DNA of 56,454 nucleotides, taken from Bradyrhizobium neotropicale. GTDB lineage: Bacteria > Pseudomonadota > Alphaproteobacteria > Rhizobiales > Xanthobacteraceae. The notes below the pieces were generated by a model. It saw only the letters and a list, made by a program, of their open reading frames with translations, had not been told where the DNA came from and did not search any database. Below, in pieces: positions 1 through 6,783 of the stretch (its first letter is position 1; the number at the start of each line of letters is the position of its first letter). Position numbers and translations under genes: made by a program. The DNA lies in NCBI RefSeq assembly GCF_001641695.1, contig NZ_LSEF01000033.1, positions 1 to 56,454 of the forward strand. The letters run 5' to 3'.

Positions 1-1275
1 TGAGCGGCCCGAGACATAGGTGACAGAACGTACCGGACACATGGGTTACACTTTCCGCTTTTGTTCTGCGGGAGGTGTGGATGCCGTGGAAAGCGAGTTC
101 GGTAATGGAAGAGCGCCTTCGCTTTGTCGCCCGGCTTCTGGATGGAGAAGCCATGGCCGAGGTCTGCCGGGAGTTCGGCATCTCCCGCAAAACTGGCTAC
201 AAGATTTTCGATCGTTACAAGGAGCACGGGCTTGAAGCGTTAAGCGACCGCTCCAGGCGGCCGATCCGTTACGCCAACCAGCTCCCGCAGCAGGTCGAGA
301 CCCTGATCGTTCGGCTGAAGGGCGAGAAGCCACACTGGGGCGCCCGCAAGATCCGCGAGCTCCTGGTGCGACGGCTCGACGGCGACGTCCGGGTGCCGGC
401 CAAAAGCACCATCCATGCGATCCTCGACCGCCATGGCCTGGTCAAGCGCGGCTGCGTGCCGCGCCACCGCGCGCACGGCACGCCGCTGTCGCAGGGCACG
501 CTTGCCAACGATCTGTGGTGTGCCGACTTCAAGGGCGAGTTCAAGCTCGGCAATGGCCGATACTGCTATCCGCTGACCGTCACCGACCATGCCTCGCGCT
601 TCCTGCTGCTCTGTGAAGCGCTGGATTCCACGCGGGAAGATCCTGCCATTACTGCCTTTGAACGGCTGTTCCGCGAGCGCGGTCTGCCCTTTGCCATCCG
701 CTCCGACAATGGCGTGCCCTTTGCCAGTCCAAACGCGCTGTTCAACCTCTCGAAGCTGTCGGTGTGGTGGCTCAGACTCGGCATTGCGATCGAACGCATC
801 AAGCCGGGCCATCCGCAGCAGAACGGCCGTCACGAGCGCATGCATCTCACGCTGAAGAAGGAGGCCACCCGGCCGCCGGGGTTCAACAGCTTGCAGCAGC
901 AGGCACGCTTCGATGCCTTCCTCCGCGAGTTCAATTCTGAACGTCCCCACGAGGCGCTCGACATGAAGTGCCCCGGAGAGCTCTACACAGCCTCAACCCG
1001 CCGCTACGATGGTCTGCCGGAACTCACATATCCGTTCCACGACCGCGACGGTGTCATCACCGCCTGCGGCCGCCTCTGCCTCCATCGCAAGAAGATCAAC
1101 ATCTCCACCGTGCTGGCCGGCCAGAAGCTCGGCATCAAGGAAGTCGACGACGGCATTTGGCTCGTCAGCTTCATGCATTACGATCTCGGTTACTTCGACC
1201 TCGAGCAAAAGACCTTGCAACCCCTCGACAACCCGTTCGGCCCGAAGCCCGCCACCCATGTCTCAAGTACGGCCT
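1..1275 (+). mobile_element. IS481-family insertion sequence, right end damaged
   Basis: One transposase frame (81-1286) lies behind a left terminal region. The reverse complement of bases 8-50 matches 1540-1582 at roughly 33 of 43 positions. The frame runs into its own right terminal repeat at about 1250-1272 (CACCCATGTCT...AGTACG). Homology to the repeat then stops, so the outer right end of this copy seems lost or recombined. The window begins inside or at the left edge, so the outer left boundary and any target-site duplication cannot be placed. Family assignment rests on single-frame organisation, the helix-turn-helix plus DDE core and the terminal-repeat position. Confidence 0.7.
8..50. 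repeat. Left terminal inverted repeat of the IS481-type element
   Basis: The reverse complement of 8-50 aligns with 1540-1582 with about ten mismatches and no gaps. The most conserved blocks are GACATAGGTGAC (13-24) against GTCACCTATGTC (1541-1552), and the TACCG block. It also resembles 1250-1272 at the 3' end of the transposase gene. The two inner blocks (ACATAGGTGAC and ACATGGGTTAC) are themselves related, so the end carries two tandem transposase-binding-like units. Confidence 0.6.
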
Positions 1276-1286
1276 CGGCGCTCTGA
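81..1286 (+). CDS. IS481-family transposase
   Basis: A 401-residue protein that would catalyse transposition of its own element. The N-terminal ~60 residues form a helix-turn-helix (VCREFGISRKTGYKIFDRY), then a second DNA-binding region, then an integrase (rve) core. The DDE acidic residues are visible as CADFKGEF (near residue 149), RSDNGVPF (near 208) and NGRHERMH (near 252). The ATG at 81 is preceded by GGAGG at 71-75 with 5-bp spacing, so it is preferred over the GTG at 75. The frame is uninterrupted. However, the last residues (THVSSTASAL) come from sequence where the right inverted repeat should continue, so the C-terminus is probably not the original one. Activity therefore depends on whether a functional right end survives. 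Confidence 0.85.
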   Translation: MPWKASSVMEERLRFVARLLDGEAMAEVCREFGISRKTGYKIFDRYKEHGLEALSDRSRRPIRYANQLPQQVETLIVRLKGEKPHWGARKIRELLVRRLDGDVRVPAKSTIHAILDRHGLVKRGCVPRHRAHGTPLSQGTLANDLWCADFKGEFKLGNGRYCYPLTVTDHASRFLLLCEALDSTREDPAITAFERLFRERGLPFAIRSDNGVPFASPNALFNLSKLSVWWLRLGIAIERIKPGHPQQNGRHERMHLTLKKEATRPPGFNSLQQQARFDAFLREFNSERPHEALDMKCPGELYTASTRRYDGLPELTYPFHDRDGVITACGRLCLHRKKINISTVLAGQKLGIKEVDDGIWLVSFMHYDLGYFDLEQKTLQPLDNPFGPKPATHVSSTASAL

Positions 1287-1484
1287 CCGAGACGCGCTTT
1301 CCTGCATTCTTGGCATGGTGGCCAGTTGCTTGGCCGCGCTGAGCCGTCACCCCCCCGAAGCCCGCAGGGGCGCGGCCTTTGCCGCGCGGGGTTGACGGCG
1401 AAAGCGCGGACCGAGCAATAATGGTCATGCCATGAACGCGTCTCGCCGTAACACACCAAATCGGATGCGTTGCGCGTCGGCGGG

Positions 1485-1590
1485 ATCGACCTGGAGTAAA
1501 TGACCTTGCAACCAATCGGCAACCCGCTCGGCACGAGGTTGTCACCTATGTCTTAGGTACGATCTGTTACCGATGTCTTCGGTCTGGACA
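1485..1590 (+). pseudogene. Decayed 3' end and right inverted repeat of a second IS481-type copy
   Basis: Bases 1485-1565 repeat 1194-1275, the tail of the transposase gene, at roughly three quarters identity (shared GACCTTGCAACC, ...AACCCG.TCGGC, ACC.ATGTCT). An early stop (TAA) sits at 1498-1500 in the frame of the gene copy. Downstream, 1540-1590 continues as a right terminal repeat that pairs with 8-50. The 200 bp between the two copies (1287-1484) hold no gene. This is the remnant of a related insertion, or the original right end separated from the gene by rearrangement. Confidence 0.6.
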
Positions 1591-1663
1591 TCCTTGGTCA
1601 CGCCAACGCCGAGCGACTTGAACAGTGGAGCGGCGTTCCGCGACACGGCACAGAACCAAATGG

Positions 1664-1750
1664 CTACCCATCACCATCGAAGAATGTCGCAGGTCGGTCG
1701 ATATCTGTAATGACCTCGTTGGCAGTGTCGACGATATGAATTCTGTACAT
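1664..1750 (-). pseudogene. 28-codon ORF, possible fragment of a small rhizobial protein
   Basis: An ATG frame of 28 residues beginning MYRIHIVDTANEVITDID and ending at a TAG. The start resembles the beta-strand opening of many small rhizobial hypothetical proteins, but the frame ends after one strand-like segment. No strong ribosome binding site is present. It lies next to the insertion-sequence relic and could be the stump of a gene broken by that insertion. It could equally be chance. The rest of 1591-1809 holds nothing recognisable. Confidence 0.2.
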
Positions 1751-1809
1751 GGCTCATCGCATGCTAGAGAGAACCTCGAGCGAGCGAATTAACAGCCGTC
1801 ACCGCGCGT

Positions 1810-2100
1810 TCACTTGCTGAGCATAACCTTGATACCCAACAAGACCGCACCAGCCACTCCGGTGACGATGACAGTGATCACGGCCTTGAAGGTGTAGCTC
1901 TGCGCCTGTTCGATGCCCTTCCGCCAGCGGCGCAAATGCTGGAGATCTGCCCTGACTTCTTTTCGGTCATCGTCTTCGATCCCAAAGGCGGCCAGCACCG
2001 ATACCACTGCTTTCAGCACGATCGCGTCGACACTCTTCTGAAGCTTCTGCTGTTCGGCCAGCGTTTCGATCACTATCGTCCGGATATCGTCGTCGCGCAT
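1810..2100 (-). CDS. Small membrane-anchored hypothetical protein, holin-like (DUF6127-type appearance)
   Basis: 96 residues. The first ~60 are charged and helical (DDDIRTIVIETLAEQQKLQ, later DRKEVRADLQHLRRWRKG) and the last ~25 form one hydrophobic helix (AVITVIVTGVAGAVLLGIKV). This soluble helical head plus C-terminal membrane anchor is seen in phage and prophage holin-like or tail-adjacent small proteins and in conserved rhizobial hypotheticals. I recall the DUF6127 family as similar, but this is not verified. The ATG at 2100 is taken as the start; a GTG two codons upstream is an alternative. It stands alone, convergent with nothing, and is divergent from the acetyltransferase gene at 2275. 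Confidence 0.6.
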   Translation of the reverse strand: MRDDDIRTIVIETLAEQQKLQKSVDAIVLKAVVSVLAAFGIEDDDRKEVRADLQHLRRWRKGIEQAQSYTFKAVITVIVTGVAGAVLLGIKVMLSK

Positions 2101-2274
2101 GTTCACCGCTTAAGGATTCTTGCCACGTTCTGAAATAAGGGGAGGGCACGAGATGGTCGTGACTGCGGCAAATCCGCCAAGGCATCCGTCGAGCCGAGGC
2201 CACAATTTGTCGCCCCTGCCCATCAGACGCTCGCAGATCCCGATACGCCCCGGCAAAGACAGCAAGGCCAACCC

Positions 2275-2739
2275 ATGTTCGAAATCCGCAAAGACGATCT
2301 CTCCAGTGAACCGACGCGGCGCCTGCTGGCGCTGCACCTCGCGGCCATGCATGCGAACTCGCCACCCGAAAGCGTCTATGCGCTCGACCTGTCGGGGCTG
2401 AAGGCACCAGGCATCACCGTCTGGTCAGTCTGGCAGGGCAATGAGGTGGTCGGTATCGGCGCGCTCAAGGAGCTTGGCGATGGCTGCGCCGAGGTGAAGT
2501 CGATGCGAACTCATCCCGATCATTTGCGCAAAGGCATCGCGGCGCTGCTGCTGGCGCACATCGCAGGCGAAGCCAGAGCGCGCGGGCTGACCCGCCTCAG
2601 CCTCGAGACCGGGAGCGGCCCCGCCTTCGAGCCGGCACTGGCGCTCTATCGCAAGCATGGCTTCGTCGATGGCGAGGCTTTCGCCGACTACCAGCCGAGC
2701 GCCTTCAATCAATTCCTCCACCTTCAGCTTTTTGCCTGA
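2275..2739 (+). CDS. GNAT-family N-acetyltransferase
   Basis: 154 residues, the usual size for a single GNAT domain that transfers an acetyl group from acetyl-CoA to an amine; the substrate is unknown. The acetyl-CoA pyrophosphate-binding motif A appears around residues 78-100 (EVKSMRTHPDHLRKGIAALL, corresponding to the R/Q-x-x-G-x-G/A loop). It is followed by SLETGSGPAFEPALALYRKHGF, the typical beta5 to motif B end. The pattern is close to the YsnE/PhnO-like subgroup. The gene is monocistronic, convergent with the exported-protein gene at 2791-3057, and overlaps no other credible frame. Confidence 0.85.
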   Translation: MFEIRKDDLSSEPTRRLLALHLAAMHANSPPESVYALDLSGLKAPGITVWSVWQGNEVVGIGALKELGDGCAEVKSMRTHPDHLRKGIAALLLAHIAGEARARGLTRLSLETGSGPAFEPALALYRKHGFVDGEAFADYQPSAFNQFLHLQLFA

Positions 2740-2790
2740 GCCTTCTCGCGAAGCTGCATCTCGTCTCTCAACCAACAAAGCAGGCCGGAC

Positions 2791-3057
2791 TCACTTCCGG
2801 GGCTCAACGACTGTTTTTGTTGATCCCTCCGGTGCCGCCTGCATCCCCGGCGGGCTTTGACCTTGCGGGCTTTCCGGTGGCGCACCAGCCGATTTCGTGT
2901 CGAGCGGTCCGGTCCAGCCTTGTGGCTGCAATTGGCCTTTCTCTTCCGGCGCCGAGCGGCCGGTTGGCGAGTTCAAGTCTTTCTTCGCATCGGCCTGTGC
3001 CGTCGCACATCCGTACGACAACGCCCAGCAAATCGTCGTTATCAGAATGATCCGCAC
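2791..3057 (-). CDS. Small exported proline/glycine-rich hypothetical protein
   Basis: 88 residues when started at the GTG at 3057, which has GGAGG five bases upstream. The longer frame would start at an unsupported TTG at 3084. The N-terminus is a signal peptide (VRIILITTICWALSYGCATA) with a likely signal peptidase I site after ATAQA. A Cys lies in the hydrophobic segment, but the residues before it do not make a good lipobox. The mature part is short, hydrophilic and rich in P, G, Q, S and K, probably disordered. No family recognised; it is probably periplasmic. Confidence 0.55.
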   Translation of the reverse strand: MRIILITTICWALSYGCATAQADAKKDLNSPTGRSAPEEKGQLQPQGWTGPLDTKSAGAPPESPQGQSPPGMQAAPEGSTKTVVEPRK

Positions 3058-3424
3058 TACGACCTCCGCCTGTCTGATTACCAAACAGGCGAGGCCACCC
3101 TCAGTTCCTGTTGCGGCGGACGATCAAAACCGGTGGCAAACGATGTCTACGTTGGTCACAAGCGAGTCATTGGCGGTGAACGCCTGCAGCTCATCGACGG
3201 TACTTCGTTGCCATCGCATCTATCATCGCAGCGAAATCTCTCGTCGCGCGATCTGCGACGGTGCGACAGTTCGGCTCACAGGCTGCATGTCAGCTTTCTG
3301 CACGCCGGTTAGCTGGTGTATCGTGCGCGCGAGCCGCCAACGAGACGTGCCGAAGCCTCGTGAATTACTGGCGGCGTTTGTGCCCACGGCGGGCATCGTA
3401 CTCCTCATTGTCAGATACGGCCGT

Positions 3425-3442
3425 CGTGACGAGCTCGTCACG
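3425..3442. promoter_or_regulatory. 18-bp perfect palindrome upstream of the GYD-domain gene (operator candidate)
   Basis: CGTGACGAGCTCGTCACG is an uninterrupted 18-bp palindrome 43 bp before the ATG at 3486. A perfect dyad of this length in a short upstream region is typical of a dimeric repressor or activator site. The surrounding gap 3058-3485 (428 bp) contains no credible gene on either strand, so it is mostly promoter and leader sequence. Confidence 0.45.
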
Positions 3443-3485
3443 GCACGAACGTCAATGGCCACTTTATTTTAACAGGAGAGTACTC

Positions 3486-3821
3486 ATGCATTTCTGTCTT
3501 ACCGGGCAATATACGCAACGCGCGCTCAACGCCATCCTGGAGAACCCCACGACCGATCGCCAGGAAGCGGCGAGAAAACTCATCGAGGCGGCCGGCGGAA
3601 AGCTGGTTTCGATGTACAGCGTCGCGGCCGACGGCCCTGGCGTCATGGTCATTTTCGACGTGCCCGATCCGACTGCGGCGCCAGCGATCTCGGGCCTCAC
3701 CGTCACGGCCGGCACATTGCAGAACGTACATTTGACCCGGCTGTTCACGCAGGACGAGATCAAGCAGGTGCGCCAGAATGCGGCCAAGCTGCGTCCGTCC
3801 TACAGCCCGCCGGGCAGCTGA
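3486..3821 (+). CDS. GYD-domain protein
   Basis: 111 residues. The start at 3486 (MHFCLTGQYTQRALNAILEN) has AGGAG at 3473-3477. It also marks the beginning of the family pattern of the small GYD-domain proteins, ferredoxin-like alpha/beta folds of unknown biochemical role. Visible elements are the opening strand, an AARKLIEAAGGKLVSMY helix-strand, VMVIFDVPD and a closing helix with basic residues. A longer frame reaching back to 3261 has no start signal and non-coding character. It is preceded by the palindrome at 3425-3442 and probably single-gene. Confidence 0.75.
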   Translation: MHFCLTGQYTQRALNAILENPTTDRQEAARKLIEAAGGKLVSMYSVAADGPGVMVIFDVPDPTAAPAISGLTVTAGTLQNVHLTRLFTQDEIKQVRQNAAKLRPSYSPPGS

Positions 3822-4220
3822 GCCTGAATTTCCGAAATCCGGACGGTAATCAGGTGCCAAAATAGGTCAGCATTGCACACAGTAGTTATCCGGAATTTTC
3901 CAACCGCTGGAAGGGCCTAAGCTGATCCTGCCGGGGCTGGATTTCATCCCGAAAGCGATTTCAACCGGCAAGGGGTCGCCCGCAAGGCGGCCCCTTTCGC
4001 GTTTGGGGGCTGCCCCCGGAATGCGCCGGATTTACCTGCTTTAATGCACGGCGGCTGGAAGCATGGATGATCACGGCGGCCTGTCGGATGAAAATTCGGC
4101 GGGGCACCTTGGCCCCAGCACTCCCAGCCCCTCATTGCCTACCCCAGGTGCTGGGGCCCTTTCGTTGGCGCGCGAGCCGCCTCTACCGAAGTCACTTCCC
4201 TTCGGCGCGTACGGAAAATG
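3822..4220. other. Intergenic stretch, no gene recognised
   Basis: About 400 bp without a supported gene. It contains the hairpin at 3970-3996. Frames in this stretch are short, lack ribosome binding sites and have no coding signature. Confidence 0.5.
3970..3996 (+). terminator. GC-rich hairpin, terminator-like
   Basis: AAGGGGTCGCC, loop CGCAA, then GGCGGCCCCTT: an 11-bp stem with one G-T pair, followed by TTCGCGTTT. It lies 150 bp beyond the GYD gene. The trailing T-run is weak, so it may be a stem from a dispersed repeat rather than an efficient terminator. Confidence 0.45.
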
Positions 4221-4247
4221 AAAAAAGGCCGCCAACCGGGGCGGCCT
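4221..4247 (-). terminator. Rho-independent terminator of the 28-residue microprotein gene
   Basis: On the minus strand AGGCCGCC, loop CCGGTT, GGCGGCCT are followed directly by a run of T (plus-strand AAAAA at 4221-4225). This is a textbook intrinsic terminator. It starts five bases after the stop codon of the minus-strand ORF at 4253-4339, which supports that ORF being a real transcript end. Confidence 0.75.
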
Positions 4248-4252
4248 CTTCT

Positions 4253-4339
4253 TCATGTGCTTATCAGCATGCAGGCAAGGACTGTCGAAAAGACGCCCAA
4301 TCCGACAATGGTGATCTTGAAAACGAGGACCGCTGCCAA
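4253..4339 (-). CDS. 28-residue hydrophobic membrane microprotein
   Basis: A frame read from a TTG at 4339 with GGAGG placed five bases upstream. It encodes one hydrophobic helix (AAVLVFKITIVGLGVFSTVL, then ACMLIST) and ends immediately before a strong intrinsic terminator on the same strand. A GTG four codons upstream is a possible alternative start but would lose the binding site. The ribosome binding site, single membrane helix and terminator together argue for a genuine small protein gene that length cut-offs would miss. No function can be assigned. Confidence 0.5.
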   Translation of the reverse strand: MAAVLVFKITIVGLGVFSTVLACMLIST

Positions 4340-4545
4340 GCTGACCTCCACTCTTTGCAAATCACACGAATCAAATCACTCGAATCGTACGCCTCGCTTC
4401 CCCATTCGCAACCAACCGGAGATTTGCACACAACCTCCAGGTTCAACCCAAGAGTTGGCGGCCCGGCAGGCCGAACCGCGGATCTCGATGAAATCGGACT
4501 GCCCCGGGGAGCGCAGGTCGCGATGAAAGACAGCCTGCTCGGTGC

Positions 4546-4719
4546 TCAGCGCCGTTTGCGGGGGCGTGCGGGCTGCGGATCATTCGGTGCCGGCGGCGGA
4601 GCGGGTTCGTAGCGCTCCACCAACAGCAAGAGGCGCCTTCTGATGAACGGGTCCGCCTGCTCTGCAAGATCGCGCAAGATCTTGGCACGCTGCCTGTTAA
4701 ACTCGTCGTCCAGCATCAT
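4546..4719 (-). CDS. Small basic hypothetical protein
   Basis: 57 residues from the ATG at 4719 (MMLDDEFNRQRAKILRDLAE). Its charged helical body ends in a proline-rich basic tail (PAPPPAPNDPQPARPRKRR). An upstream ATG at 4788 would overlap the preceding gene by 35 bp and adds residues of poor quality, so the shorter form is preferred. I recall similar short proteins (EFNRQRAKILRDLAEQADPF) as common in Bradyrhizobium, but no function is known. It follows the gene at 4754-5065 on the same strand and may be co-transcribed. Confidence 0.5.
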   Translation of the reverse strand: MMLDDEFNRQRAKILRDLAEQADPFIRRRLLLLVERYEPAPPPAPNDPQPARPRKRR

Positions 4720-4753
4720 CGTCCCCACACCAAGGCCTGCAGAACGAAGCAGC

Positions 4754-5065
4754 TCAGCGCCGGACGGCACTTTCCAGGAATTCTGCAACAGAGCGCGGCA
4801 CGTCGTCGTATTCGGAGAACCGCCGACGCACCTCGTCGGCGATATCGACCGTTACATCGCGCGACCATCCCTCGGCAGTGTTGAACGCCACGATGCGAAC
4901 CGGGTGGCTGTAATGGTCTTCGAACAGCTGGCGGATCACCGCTTCGCGGTTGGTGCCTTCCTCATCTGCTTCGCACCAGGCGCGGCCAAGTCTGCCAAAG
5001 TCGTTCATGACCAGATAGACGTCATGGTCGGCACCTTGCGGCACGATGGACGGCGACCGAGGCAT
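4754..5065 (-). CDS. Conserved rhizobial hypothetical protein
   Basis: 103 residues from the ATG at 5065, which has AAGGAG six bases upstream; the ATG at 5089 has none. The core (DVYLVMNDFGRLGRAWCEAD, then HPVRIVAFNTAEGWSRDVT and DEVRRRFSEYDDVP) matches a small soluble protein type that I recognise as repeatedly present in Bradyrhizobiaceae genomes, without known activity. It is predicted cytoplasmic, with no membrane segment. It is probably the first gene of a two-gene unit with 4546-4719. Confidence 0.65.
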   Translation of the reverse strand: MPRSPSIVPQGADHDVYLVMNDFGRLGRAWCEADEEGTNREAVIRQLFEDHYSHPVRIVAFNTAEGWSRDVTVDIADEVRRRFSEYDDVPRSVAEFLESAVRR

Positions 5066-5241
5066 GCGCGACTCCTTCTTCACACACATGCTGGAGCCTG
5101 CCTCGCCAGCCGCATAGGGAGAATCGGAGGTACCCCAATTGGGATGCTCGCGTGATGCAAAGCCGGCGCGATCCGGTCCGCCGACATCCTGGACGAGCCG
5201 ATCAGCGGGGCCCAGAGACGATACCGCGTCGGCGAGCCGCC

Positions 5242-5490
5242 CTACTCTTCCGCAAGCTTCCTCTCGATGTAGGCGTTCACCGTTTCAGCGAAGGACCGCT
5301 GCACGCCAGCCGCAGCACCATACTGGTCCAATGCGTCTTGCTGGAGAAGGCGCAGGCCGCTCTTGCGCGCACTTCCCGGCGTGAGGTTCAGAAACTCATT
5401 GATCGCACTTTCAGCCGCCGGGATCGCGCTCGGATCCCCCTTGGAGATCAGCCCGCGCAAAAGGCGCTGGCAATCGTCTAGACGTGGCAT
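5242..5490 (-). CDS. Small helical hypothetical protein
   Basis: 82 residues beginning MPRLDDCQRLLRGLISKGD at 5490. It is entirely helical and acidic at the end (NAYIERKLAEE). The longer frame (to 5556) would overlap the 36-residue ORF 5495-5605, whose TGA lies four bases before this ATG. That arrangement suggests translational coupling and supports the short start. No family recognised. Confidence 0.5.
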   Translation of the reverse strand: MPRLDDCQRLLRGLISKGDPSAIPAAESAINEFLNLTPGSARKSGLRLLQQDALDQYGAAAGVQRSFAETVNAYIERKLAEE

Positions 5491-5494
5491 GACT

Positions 5495-5605
5495 TCAGTT
5501 CTGGCCGCGTGATGACTTCGGATTCGGCTTCTTGATGGGCTGCGTATGCGTCCCAAACAGCGCCAACAGAAACGCGACTTCTTCCTTCGAACCGACCTGG
5601 ATCAT
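5495..5605 (-). CDS. 36-residue microprotein, first gene of a two-gene unit
   Basis: Starts MIQVGSKEEVAFLLALFG at 5605 behind an excellent ribosome binding site (AAAAGGAGACAGTC before the ATG). It ends at a TGA four bases from the start of 5242-5490. The sequence gives an amphipathic helix followed by a basic, proline-containing tail (THTQPIKKPNPKSSRGQN). It could be a small regulatory protein or a translational leader for the downstream gene. It is too short for ordinary gene callers. Function unknown. Confidence 0.5.
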   Translation of the reverse strand: MIQVGSKEEVAFLLALFGTHTQPIKKPNPKSSRGQN

Positions 5606-5667
5606 GACTGTCTCCTTTTCGCTTCGTTTGGTCGAGCCGACGGCGAGCGGAGTTCAGAACTATCTGG

Positions 5668-5693
5668 TTTCAGATGTGTTTCAGATGTGTTTC
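5668..5693. repeat. 11-bp tandem repeat, 2.4 copies
   Basis: TTTCAGATGTG occurs twice head to tail and a third TTTC follows. It lies about 65 bp upstream of the minus-strand start at 5605. It may be a slippage-prone spacer or part of the promoter region of that unit. Confidence 0.4.
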
Positions 5694-5762
5694 GTCGAGA
5701 GGACAGCCAGCCAACACGCGGGAGCGCCACCTCTCGACCATCGCCTTATGATGGATCAAAGC

Positions 5763-5782
5763 GGCCGCCGACTGAGGCGGCC
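5763..5782 (-). terminator. Hairpin after the exported microprotein gene
   Basis: GGCCGCC, loop GACTGA, GGCGGCC: a 7-bp perfect stem located just past the stop of the minus-strand gene 5791-6000. On that strand it is followed by GCTTTGAT. Similar GGCCGCC/GGCGGCC stems close other genes in this window. Confidence 0.5.
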
Positions 5783-5790
5783 TGACCTTG

Positions 5791-6000
5791 TTACGAGCAA
5801 GGTTTCCCCGACATCTTTTGACGGGGCGTGCAGGTGGTCATCATCGGCCATTTCTGTCCGGCCATGCCTTTGCCGGATTGCTGCGTCGCGGCAGTGGACT
5901 TTGTCGCCCCGCTGGAAGGTGGCGCCGATTGCGCCGATACCTCCTGCGAAAGAGAGATAGCGAGAGCAGCAACGGCTATGACTGCAAGAAGGTTCTTCAT
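5791..6000 (-). CDS. Small secreted hypothetical protein
   Basis: 69 residues with a clear signal peptide (MKNLLAVIAVAALAISLSQE) and a probable cleavage after VSAQS. The mature peptide is Ser/Thr/Ala-rich and ends with two cysteines (MMTTCTPRQKMSGKPCS), which could form one disulfide in the periplasm. Two adjacent ATGs (6003 and 6000) follow AGGGAG; the second has the better spacing. It is followed by the hairpin at 5763-5782. No family recognised. Confidence 0.6.
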   Translation of the reverse strand: MKNLLAVIAVAALAISLSQEVSAQSAPPSSGATKSTAATQQSGKGMAGQKWPMMTTCTPRQKMSGKPCS

Positions 6001-6348
6001 CATGTGCTCCCTCTGTTTGAAGCGAGAGCACGCAACCACAGGCCGTGTCAGACCGCACTTTCTATTCGGTAGGTAATCCATTTGGCTGATGAACATCCAG
6101 CGCAGAACGCCGGCAGACAGGGCCCCCTGCAAAATCCAGCCTAGATTACGCGGGATCAAACTCCGATGATCCCGACGTTTTGCCCGACGGGTCAAACTTT
6201 ATCCAAATGCAGCAAATCGGATTCGGCGGAATGAAATCTGTCTGCGTCATGCTGTCGGCATGCCCCTTCCGGCCGGCGCGGCATTCATCGCATCGGCGAC
6301 GATGCGCCGGGAAGTGAGGACGCCAGGGCAACCGAGGAGAGATGGTCG
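6001..6348. other. Intergenic region carrying a dispersed repeat
   Basis: About 350 bp with no supported gene. It contains the repeat at 6177-6197. A minus-strand ORF of 34 codons starting near 6247 (MTQTDFIPPNPICCIWIKFD) runs through the repeat. I believe this peptide recurs in rhizobial intergenic repeats, so it is unlikely to be a gene. Confidence 0.4.
6177..6197. repeat. Dispersed repeat GTTTTGCCCGACG-GTCAAAC, copy 1
   Basis: Bases 6177-6197 and 6624-6644 are identical at 20 of 21 positions (G or T at position 14). They flank the small membrane protein gene 6349-6534. I recognise the core TTTGCCCGACGGGTCAAA as a frequent intergenic sequence in Bradyrhizobium. Its role is unknown. Confidence 0.55.
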
Positions 6349-6534
6349 ATGTATTACGTCGCCGCCGCATTGCTGGTGCTGTCGGGACTGTTCTACTCGG
6401 CGAGCCATCACGAGATCGGCTCGTTCGGCGTCACCATGTGCACCTATGGCAGCGCGTTCTGCGAGAACCCGATGATCGTCTTTTCGGGCGCTGCGCTCGC
6501 AGCCGCCTGGGGCATGTTCGTCAGCATCAAATAG
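6349..6534 (+). CDS. Small membrane protein
   Basis: 61 residues with two hydrophobic segments (YYVAAALLVLSGLFYSAS and IVFSGAALAAAWGMFVSI) separated by a short loop with two cysteines (MCTYGSAFCENP). This gives a hairpin topology with a possible periplasmic disulfide. A GGAGAG site lies upstream of the ATG, and the hairpin at 6564-6590 follows. Small two-helix proteins of this kind are common in rhizobia; no function is known. Confidence 0.6.
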   Translation: MYYVAAALLVLSGLFYSASHHEIGSFGVTMCTYGSAFCENPMIVFSGAALAAAWGMFVSIK

Positions 6535-6563
6535 CGGCGGAGCTCCCTCCGCAGACATGACGA

Positions 6564-6590
6564 AGCCCGCAACCGGTGACGGCGCGGGCT
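6564..6590 (+). terminator. Hairpin after the small membrane protein gene
   Basis: AGCCCGC...GCGGGCT with a 13-base loop, 30 bp past the stop at 6534, followed by CGATGGTCTTTG. A moderate stem with a weak T-run. Confidence 0.4.
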
Positions 6591-6623
6591 CGATGGTCTT
6601 TGCGATGATGCCTGTCTACAGGT

Positions 6624-6644
6624 GTTTTGCCCGACGTGTCAAAC
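6624..6644. repeat. Dispersed repeat GTTTTGCCCGACG-GTCAAAC, copy 2
   Basis: 20 of 21 identical to 6177-6197 and in the same orientation, just upstream of the NRAMP-like gene. The preceding bases (CTACAGGT) are also part of the form of this repeat that I associate with Bradyrhizobium intergenic regions. Confidence 0.55.
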
Positions 6645-6783
6645 CGGACATGGGCGCGCAACTGGTGCCGTTGCGCGCGCGTCGATGCATCGCAATGCGC
6701 CGGTTCGCCGTGGAACTATCATTCCCGCGCTGCATTTGATTCCGAGACTTCGCCGTTCCGGAAAAGAGCCGAGACGCCCCTCC

